Source: Betaproteobacteria bacterium (GTDB taxonomy: Bacteria > Pseudomonadota > Gammaproteobacteria > Burkholderiales > Rhodocyclaceae). Taken from it: 5,277 bases of DNA. Shown piece by piece: positions 1 through 5,277 of the stretch. The translations under genes and the position numbers were made by a program. The stretch covers positions 1 to 5,277 of the forward strand of contig BNUD01000127.1 of NCBI GenBank assembly GCA_025997095.1, in the 5' to 3' direction. Within the stretch, counting starts at the first letter, position 1. Every line of letters begins with the position of its first letter. The notes under the pieces were generated by a model, which had not been told where the DNA came from, made no database searches, and saw nothing but the letters and a program-made list of their open reading frames with translations.

Positions 1-3000
1 GTGTATTCGAGGGCGTGAGCATCGAGATTGATGATCTTTCCGGCAACCTTCTGGCGATTGTCGATGGCAGGACGATCAAGCTTTCAAGGAATGCGGCTCA
101 ATGGGGTTGGTACGTCAACGCTCACCCGGAATCTGATGCCAACTATATTGGCGCACTCTTCGGCGTGCTCTCTTCATCGGCTGCGGAAGGCAGCCCGGCT
201 GAAAACAGGATTGACTTGCTGACCACCCTGCTGTCGCAGTTGGGTGGTATTGCTGGTGTCGTAGGTGACGGCAGCGATGACAGCTTGATGAACGAAGAAC
301 TGCCTGCGGGTATTCGTCGCCTGATCGGGCCGGATGATATCCCTGGTCAGGCGAAGCCTGGTGCCGGAAAACCCTTCCCGACCAAAGAGCCGGCGTGGCG
401 CGATATATTGATCAACACGCCAGCGAAGGATGCGCCCATTTACAGCAGACTGGTCGATGTTGCGCCCCTCGTTCCCTCACAAGACATTCTGGTGACAACT
501 GCCAATGGCATTGAGATATTTCAGCCAGCCAGGGCCTTCGATCCGGGCGCTGATTCACAGCTTGTTCACCTCGGTAAAAAAGTCACCCAGGATAATTTGG
601 GCAATCCGCTTGACTTCATTGGTTCGTATACCCAGCAGATTGTGTTCAGTGATGATGGACTGCTTGCCTTTATTGCTGGTCGCAACAACAGGATTTATGT
701 CTTTGATACCCTGACGCAGGATATTGTCGCGACCTGTCAGGTCGCAGGCGCAGAGACCCAGATTTCCAGTCTGGCAATCAACGATGGTTGGCTGTACATC
801 GCCGAAGGCAGCAACTATGGGGGTGGCGCTCGTCTGCTACGCCTTAACATCGATTCCGGCCCGGATTTCTTGAAGACCCTGCAAACCCTGAATATCCCTG
901 GTGCAGTGGCACCTTACGGGTTCCGCGACATGGCCATCAATAGCGGGCGGTATCTGGCCGTTACCGCACCGGCGGGCAACATCCCGATTACAAACTATCC
1001 ATGGCCGGAACGTGGCAATGTCTACGTTGTCGATTTGGTGGGGGTTACCGACAAGAGCAACATTGATGCCTCGTATGTCGCCAGGCTCGATCTGTGGGAC
1101 TATCCCACAGACGTTCTGGGTAAAGGGCCGCTGTACATCAGCAGCGGGGAAGAGATCGGGCAGTTTCTGGTCTCCAACGCCAAAGACATCAGCCATGGGG
1201 TTGCGGGCATCACTTTCTGGACGAACAAACAAAACGGCAAACTGAATGGCAAGGCAACGGTAGCCGATGCCGTGCTCAAACCCGAAAGCGTACCGAACTG
1301 GCTGCAAGCGAAATACCAGCAGAACATCCAGCGTGCCGCCGGGAGCGTAGTGCTGAAATACGAGGGCAAAACCTATGCGCTGGTGGCCGACTACAACCTC
1401 ATCTTTAACGATGCCCATTACATAGACTCCGAAAACTATGGTCTTGGCAAACAGATCGGCGGCAAGATCGGTATTGTTCAAGACCCATTTGGTGACGCAA
1501 TATATCTGGGTGCGACTACGCCTGTACCGGGTGTGGCATTCGACCGTCTGTTGATTGACCAGAACGGTATGCTCTATGCCGACGCCTTCGTGGAAGACGA
1601 ATCCGGTAAATACACGGGGGGAATCTACTCTGACTTGTTCTACCGTTCCGTCTTCGTATGGAACACCAGCCAGCTGGTACAGGCGGCTTTGGATGCCCGG
1701 GAATCAGGGCGTCCGATCACCATCCCCATCGACCGAAGCGGTAGTGGTGCCAGCAGTACGCAATATCCCGCCGTAACGCCTCTGCGTTATGACACCGACC
1801 ATAATAAAAGGTTATTCGGCTCGATTTATGGTATCGGGATGTACTCGCCACAGCAAGCCATACCGCAATTGACTCTGCTGGATGTCCCCTTTCTGGAAAC
1901 GCTTTTGCCTGGCGTTTACAGGGAAGTACAGTCGGCGGCTAAAGCAGCCGATGTGCCGCAAGAGTTGGACACCAGCAATGGTACTTGGAAAACTTTTTGG
2001 AGCCGAACCTTGGCGAGCGGGGTATCCATGCTGGCTTCCAACTTGGCGGCCTTTGACGCGCTCTTCGGAATAGACAACACCGACAGATTGGAGCAAGTCG
2101 AAGCTGCACAGGATGTGCTGCGTACGCTCGGGTATGACACTACCAATGGTGGATGGGGTGCCAGTATCGCACAGGCGGTGGATGGTGCTGTTGGTGGCAT
2201 AGCCACGCTTGAAACCAACGTCATCGTGGGGTGGCTTAAGGCATACCACGTTCAAAACGAGGTTGGTTGGCCTACGCCCACTGATTTTACGAAGTTGATA
2301 GACGATAAAGATGCAACAGGGGCTGACATCGCATCTCATGTGGGGATGGCCGTCCTCATGTACAACCCCATCACCCTCGTTGTCGAAACTGTGTACAAAA
2401 TGAATCAGGCGTGGAATAACGGGAACTCTGTTGAACTACGTAACGAAATCTGCAACTTGTTTGTTCTACTTGGTGCCGCCCCTGCGGCTAAGGTAGTGGG
2501 TGCCGCAAAACGCTCGCTGCAACTTGCGGTTAAAAATGTCGAGTTTAGAGTACAGGCGATGAGCAAGGGAATAATTACGGAAACCCCACTTCGGGAAATT
2601 TTTTACAAAGATGCCGGAACGAAAAAGTACGTGATCGAATCCGAGCGTATCGGACCGAGCGGAGCGCTACTACCCGAACGTATCATCCCTGTAGAGAAGG
2701 TTGGCAAGGCTGCCGAGGGTACGGTGAAGATTACCGAAAATGGGACAGTGGATTTTATCGGTTGCTTTGTGGCAGGCACCCTGATCCACACCGACCAGGG
2801 CACCACCCCCATTGAAAACATCCGTGTCGGTACGTGGGTTCTCTCGCAGCCGGAAGACGGTGGCGAACGGGACTATCGTCCGGTCATCAACACCGTCGCC
2901 CACCTCGACCAACAGGTCTACGCCGTACAGATCAAGGTCGAAGATGCAGCTGCGCTCACCACCATCATCGCTACGGGCAACCACCCCTTCTGGGTCGATG

Positions 3001-5277
3001 CGCCGCTGGTCGACGGTCGGCACTGGATGGCGGCGGAATGCCTGCAACCCGGCTTTGTGCTGCAACTGGCGGAGGGCAAAAAGGCAGTTGTCCATGCATC
3101 GGGGCTGGTCAGGCGCACGCAACACGCAAACATTGGCTTTGCGGCGGATGACAAATCCGGAATTGGCATCGTGCTTGACCTTGGCGAACGCCAGATTCAA
3201 CTCGCCAGCGACGCTCAAAAACAAAACCTCGGCAAGCTGGAGCTTGGAGAACCTTACCTCACCCCGGTCTACAACTTCAAGGTGGACGAGTTTCATACCT
3301 ACTATGTGGGCGAGGCGGCGGTTTGGGTGCATAACACGAATTGTGCAGAAAAAGTGCCTAACAAGAAAACAGCCCTTGAACGAAGCATTGAGAGCCAGCT
3401 TGCGCGTGAAAAGTTGCCCTGCTTTGTGGCGGGAACTTTAGTGCATACGAAAGACGGGAAAAAACCAATTGAGGAAATTAAAGTCGGGGATTGGGTTCTA
3501 TCGTATCCAGATGATCAGGTACCACCATCCCACGTTCGCGAGGAACGCGAATACACCTATCGTCAAGTTACGCGAACTTTCGTGCATGAAGACAATCCAG
3601 TCTGCGAAGTGATCATTCTGAATTTCGCTAGCAGTTTTAAAGAAACACTCAAGGTAACGATTGATCACCCGTTTTATGTGAAGCGCAAAGGGTGGATGCC
3701 CGCAGGAGCGTTAAATTATACCTGCCCGTTGTATGCAAAGGACTTTGGAAATCTAGCGGTTGCCAAGGTCTCCGTCACCGGGGAGCGGGCTCGTGTCTAC
3801 AATTTTGAGGTAGATGAGTTTCACACGTATTACGTTGGAGACTTGGCGGCATGGGTTCACAATACTTGTGGTGACTTCGTAAAGCTTCCACCTCTTAGGG
3901 AGATTACAAGTGAAAATCCCATATCGATATATAAAGAGACTGAGTGGCTAAATACTGCTCTTAAGGACTCAAAAGCGAATACCGGAAGAATTGGTGAATA
4001 TTATGCACAGCAAGTGATGGAAGCCCAAACTGGTCTGAAGTTTCTCAGCGATGAGATGAAAAATGGCGGTAAAAATAATGGTCCAGACTTGTGGAATCTT
4101 GATGAGTCACGGCTTGGTGCGGGAGGTAAAGCTCGACTAACGGTTCTGGATGCGAAGGCTTCACTCGGTGAAAATTTCCCCTCACTCTCAAGTGTGGAGT
4201 TGGAGGCTAGAACCATAGACTGGATAGACAAGGCCAGCACTACCGGAAAGTTAAATGGAGTAGAGATTTCTCCAGAAGGGCTTATACAGTATCGACGTGC
4301 CAAAGAATTGATGGATGCGGGACAACTTGAGATCGTGACCGGTATTGTTCGCGTGGATGTTCCCAAAGCGGGGACTACAGCTACGTTGGAGGTGTGGTAT
4401 CAATCCAACATGATTAGTGACAATGCAGGCGGATTCAAAGGAAGATATCTGGAAGTGCTTGCCGATGCCCCAGGGTACGCCACAAATGTACTGACGCTAC
4501 ACGATGTAGACTCAGTGCTAAATACCGCCCGCCATTATTGGTTAGACGCAGGCATTCCAGAAACCTTGCTCAATCAGGCAAAAGTCACTGTTGCCACGCT
4601 GGCACCGGGCATCGCCGCGATGACCCAAGGAAACGCCATCACACTATCCGCCAATGGCGCGGGCTGGGGCTGGTTCGTCGACTCCACGCCAACTGGTCAG
4701 GAAGAATTTGGTTCGGGTGATGCTCCCAACGAATTCAGGGCGCTGCCAGCAAGCGAAGCCGAAGGCAAGCTTGATCTCCTTACCGTACTCGTACACGAAT
4801 TGGGTCATGTGTTGGGTCTTGAACACATGCCAGGCGATGATGATGTAATGGCGCGCTATCTCTCGCCCGGCGAGCGCCGTATCCCGAGCGCGGCTGAATT
4901 GACAGTTTTGCTGCAACAACCCAAGAGCGCCAGTAACGCGGTGCGTGTGGGTACGACCTACACTGTTTTGTCGCGTATGCCATCTGCTCCCCGTCAATTT
5001 GAAACGATCATCAACCCCAAATTCACCAACCCGGATTTTGGTAACGAACAAGGTTGGTCAACCACAGGCGAAGTCGTCTTCAAAAACAGCGCCGCGACCT
5101 TAAACGAAACGGGCAACACGCAAACGCGCCTGAACCAGGCCTTCATGATTGGCGCAAACGACCGCTATCTCTCTTTCAAACTCACCGACCTTTTCCTGGA
5201 CGACGTGAACAACGCCCCGGATGATGCCTTTGAAGTCGCCCTGATTGACGCCAACACCGGGCTATCCCTCTTGGGCA
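1..5277 (+). CDS. Giant multidomain secreted/surface toxin-like protein, partial at both ends
   Basis: One reading frame, with complete codons from base 3 to base 5276, crosses the whole window without a stop: 1758 residues with neither terminus. Motifs recognised in this frame, in order, are a degenerate matrixin-like domain, a beta-propeller, a helical pre-Hint segment, two Hint (intein/Hedgehog-type) domains, a PD-(D/E)xK-like nuclease domain, an intact HExxHxxGxxH metallopeptidase domain and a beta-sandwich start. All of them falling in one frame shows that the frame is real and unbroken. Hint plus nuclease is the signature of bacterial polymorphic toxins, which act on competitor cells; peptidase and beta-sandwich modules are typical of giant exported proteins. 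Signal sequence, secretion tail and any immunity gene lie outside the window, so the export route cannot be read here. Function as an antibacterial toxin is inferred; the open frame is seen directly. Confidence 0.93.
3..347 (+). other. Degenerate matrixin-like metallopeptidase domain (inactive copy, N-terminal part cut off by window)
   Basis: Residues 1-115. The segment aligns with the intact peptidase domain late in the window. LSRNAAQWGWYVNAHP (27-42) matches LSANGAGWGWFVDSTP (1548-1563), and IDLLT at 70-74 matches LDLLT at 1590-1594. From residue 70 to 106 the alignment to 1590-1626 is gapless over 37 positions with 15 identities, including the Met-turn methionine (M96 versus M1616) and the Gly and Arg-Arg of the closing segment. 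The zinc ligands are all gone: the HELGHVLGLEH motif becomes SQLGGIAGVVG, so the three His are Ser78, Gly82 and Gly88 and the catalytic Glu is Gln79. The fold is probably kept but zinc catalysis should be impossible. The helix that normally opens this domain would lie upstream of the window. A structural or binding role is inferred. Confidence 0.8.
348..479 (+). other. Proline-rich interdomain linker
   Basis: Residues 116-159 are rich in Pro, Gly, Lys and Ala (PGQAKPGAGKPFP near the start), with no recognisable motif. They join the degenerate peptidase domain to the propeller. The composition suggests an extended flexible connector. Confidence 0.45.
480..1883 (+). other. YncE/YVTN-like beta-propeller domain
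   Basis: About residues 160-627. The stretch repeats a blade-like pattern of a hydrophobic strand, Asp-Gly or Asn-Gly turn, hydrophobic strand, and a final strand ending in Asp. Examples are IVFSDDGLLAFIAG followed by RIYVFD (213-235), SLAINDGWLYIAEGS (256-270), FRDMAINSGRYLAVTA followed by GNVYVVDL (307-345), LLIDQNGMLYAD (516-527) and VFVWN (550-554). These are typical of propellers that bind ligands or serve as protein scaffolds; no catalytic residues can be assigned. Propeller blades vary in sequence, so the number of blades and exact limits are uncertain. Its position before the Hint domains suggests a display or receptor-binding module, which is inference. Confidence 0.65.
1884..2762 (+). 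other. Helical, partly hydrophobic pre-Hint segment
   Basis: Residues 628-920. No named domain is recognised. It is mostly predicted helix by eye and Ala/Gly-rich, with hydrophobic runs around 776-797 (including MAVLMYNPITLVVETVY) and 817-836 (including LFVLLGAAPAAKVVGAA). Such segments often sit directly before Hint domains in polymorphic toxins and may contact membranes or the secretion machinery. The last part (about 850-920) turns charged and strand-like before the Gly920-Cys921 junction that opens Hint 1. GC over bases 2401-2760 is about 49% by hand count, lower than in Hint 1. A pretoxin-type role is inferred from position only. Confidence 0.45.
2763..3335 (+). other. Hint domain 1 (autoprocessing, intein/Hedgehog type)
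   Basis: Residues 921-1111. Hint domains cleave or rearrange their own peptide backbone by an N-S acyl shift at the first Cys and Asn cyclisation at the end. Seen here are the opening CFVAGTLIHT with Cys921, the PIENI..G.WVLS block (936-948), the block-B motif T-x-x-H at T991-H994 followed by PFWV, and the closing VYNFKVDEFHTYYVG and WVHN with penultimate His1110 and terminal Asn1111, followed by Thr1112. The residue before Cys921 is Gly, giving Gly-Cys-Phe as in Hedgehog autoprocessing. In the usual Gly-Asp of the first block the Asp is Thr944. Compared with Hint 2, about 52 extra residues lie between the T-x-x-H motif and the closing block. All main catalytic residues are present, so activity is likely. 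Confidence 0.9.
3336..3419 (+). other. Short linker between the two Hint domains
   Basis: Residues 1112-1139, 28 residues beginning Thr-Asn-Cys and otherwise charged and Lys/Glu-rich. It lies where a toxin tip would begin after Hint 1. No domain fits in this length. It could be a relict of a displaced toxin tip or only a spacer; the sequence does not decide. Confidence 0.5.
3420..3863 (+). other. Hint domain 2 (autoprocessing, polymorphic-toxin type)
   Basis: Residues 1140-1287, a compact Hint domain of 148 residues. It opens with CFVAGTLVHT (Cys1140), keeps PIEEIKVGDWVLS with the Gly-Asp pair (Asp1163), has the block-B motif T1219-I-D-H1222 followed by PFYV, and closes with VYNFEVDEFHTYYVG and WVHN (His1286, Asn1287), then Thr1288-Cys1289. 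Over its first 32 residues it shares 22 identities with Hint 1. It directly precedes the nuclease-like domain, which is the classical place for a toxin-releasing Hint domain. The residue before Cys1140 is Pro, which is unfavourable for the N-S shift in inteins, so cleavage at the C-terminal Asn may dominate (inference). Confidence 0.9.
3864..4466 (+). other. PD-(D/E)xK-like nuclease (putative toxin) domain
   Basis: About residues 1288-1488. The segment after Hint 2 has the residue pattern of restriction-endonuclease-fold toxins: a helix with Glu1332 in TGRIGEYYAQQV, then Asp1362 in NNGPDLWNL, then the strand VLDAKAS holding Asp1383-x-Lys1385. Spacing (30 residues from Glu to first Asp, 21 to the next) suits the fold, in which these side chains bind a metal and cut DNA or RNA. 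Further helices and strands follow to about 1488. Its place right after a Hint domain supports a toxin role. Unusually it is not C-terminal. The exact toxin family is not assigned, and the substrate is unknown. Base composition is lower in GC (about 47% over 3361-4500) than the flanks. Confidence 0.72.
4470..4907 (+). other. Matrixin-like zinc metallopeptidase domain, intact active site
   Basis: About residues 1490-1635. The zinc-binding motif HELGHVLGLEH is at 1598-1608, giving ligands His1598, His1602 and His1608 and catalytic Glu1599, the HExxHxxGxxH signature of metzincins. DDVMARYL supplies the Met-turn at Met1616, eight residues after the last ligand. Upstream are an opening helix (LTLHDVDSVLNTARHYWLDAG, beginning at 1497) and the WGWFVDSTP segment (1555-1563), both usual in this bacterial family found in giant surface proteins. 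A peptidase acting outside the cell or on the protein itself is likely; the substrate is unknown. A dead copy of the same domain opens the window. Confidence 0.85.
4992..5276 (+). other. Beta-sandwich (jelly-roll-like) domain, cut by window end
   Basis: Residues 1664-1758. The pattern NPKFTNPDFGNEQGWSTTG opens the unit at about 1671, followed by alternating strands: SFKLTDLFLDD, then DDAFEVALIDANTG near the end. This resembles the beta-sandwich units in extracellular bacterial proteins that follow peptidase or adhesin modules and often bind carbohydrate or calcium. The Asp/Asn-rich loop (LFLDDVNNAPDDAF) could hold calcium, but this is not proven. The domain continues past the window. Confidence 0.55.

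Noticed and set aside
234..266. Frameshift or sequencing error as the cause of the lost zinc motif in the first peptidase copy
   Set aside because: Similarity to the intact copy continues in the same frame without gaps on both sides of the motif, so the changes are substitutions, not a shift.
837..1481. Antisense open frame of 214 codons
   Set aside because: It lies opposite the propeller-coding frame, has no recognisable motif and no separate ribosome site, and long antisense frames are expected opposite GC-moderate coding DNA.
2670..3332. Antisense open frame of 220 codons
   Set aside because: It is a mirror of Hint 1, whose conserved residues are all on the + strand; the antisense product shows no family resemblance.
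2812..3441. Alternative + strand frame of 209 codons, very rich in Arg, Ser and Thr
   Set aside because: It overlaps Hint 1 and the start of Hint 2 in another frame and has the low-complexity composition of an out-of-frame shadow.
2763..3863. A single large intein running from Cys921 to Asn1287
   Set aside because: Each half has its own Cys, T-x-x-H and His-Asn ends, so two separate Hint domains explain the sequence better, and no homing-endonuclease motif is visible between them.
3420..4466. A separate toxin gene starting near Hint 2
   Set aside because: The frame continues without a stop from Hint 1, and I saw no start codon with a convincing ribosome site at the junction.

Overview
The whole window is the interior of one very large protein gene read on the + strand. 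The frame whose first complete codon is at position 3 stays open to position 5276: 1758 codons, no stop, and neither start nor end present. Residue numbers below are local, so residue n begins at base 3n. There is no intergenic DNA, promoter, terminator or RNA gene, and no convincing second gene.

The organism is probably an environmental bacterium, likely Gram-negative, of moderate GC (hand counts of about 47-59% by region). No taxon marker is present. The architecture is that of a giant secreted or surface protein combined with a polymorphic-toxin cassette. This rests on motif recognition, not on a database search.

Domain order: (1) residues 1-115, the C-terminal part of a matrixin-like (metzincin) metallopeptidase domain whose zinc site is destroyed; (2) a short linker, then about residues 160-627, a YncE/YVTN-like beta-propeller; (3) about 628-920, an Ala/Gly-rich, partly hydrophobic helical segment of the kind that precedes Hint domains in polymorphic toxins; (4) 921-1111, Hint domain 1, ending in His-Asn followed by Thr; (5) 1112-1139, a 28-residue linker; (6) 1140-1287, Hint domain 2, again ending in His-Asn followed by Thr; (7) about 1288-1488, a nuclease-like domain with a PD-(D/E)xK residue pattern; (8) about 1490-1635, a second matrixin-like domain with an intact HExxHxxGxxH zinc site and Met-turn; (9) about 1664 to the window end, the start of a beta-sandwich domain like those common in surface proteins.

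Points of most interest are the dead and intact copies of the same peptidase domain at the two ends of the window, the tandem and diverged Hint pair, and a nuclease that is internal where Hint-linked toxins are normally C-terminal. GC falls to about 47% across Hint 2 plus the nuclease, against about 59% in Hint 1 and 56% downstream, which suggests a transferred cassette placed inside a host-type giant protein. A working inference is that the propeller and surrounding modules act as display or binding parts, the Hint domains self-cleave (or splice) around the nuclease, and the downstream metallopeptidase is either a second effector or a processing activity.
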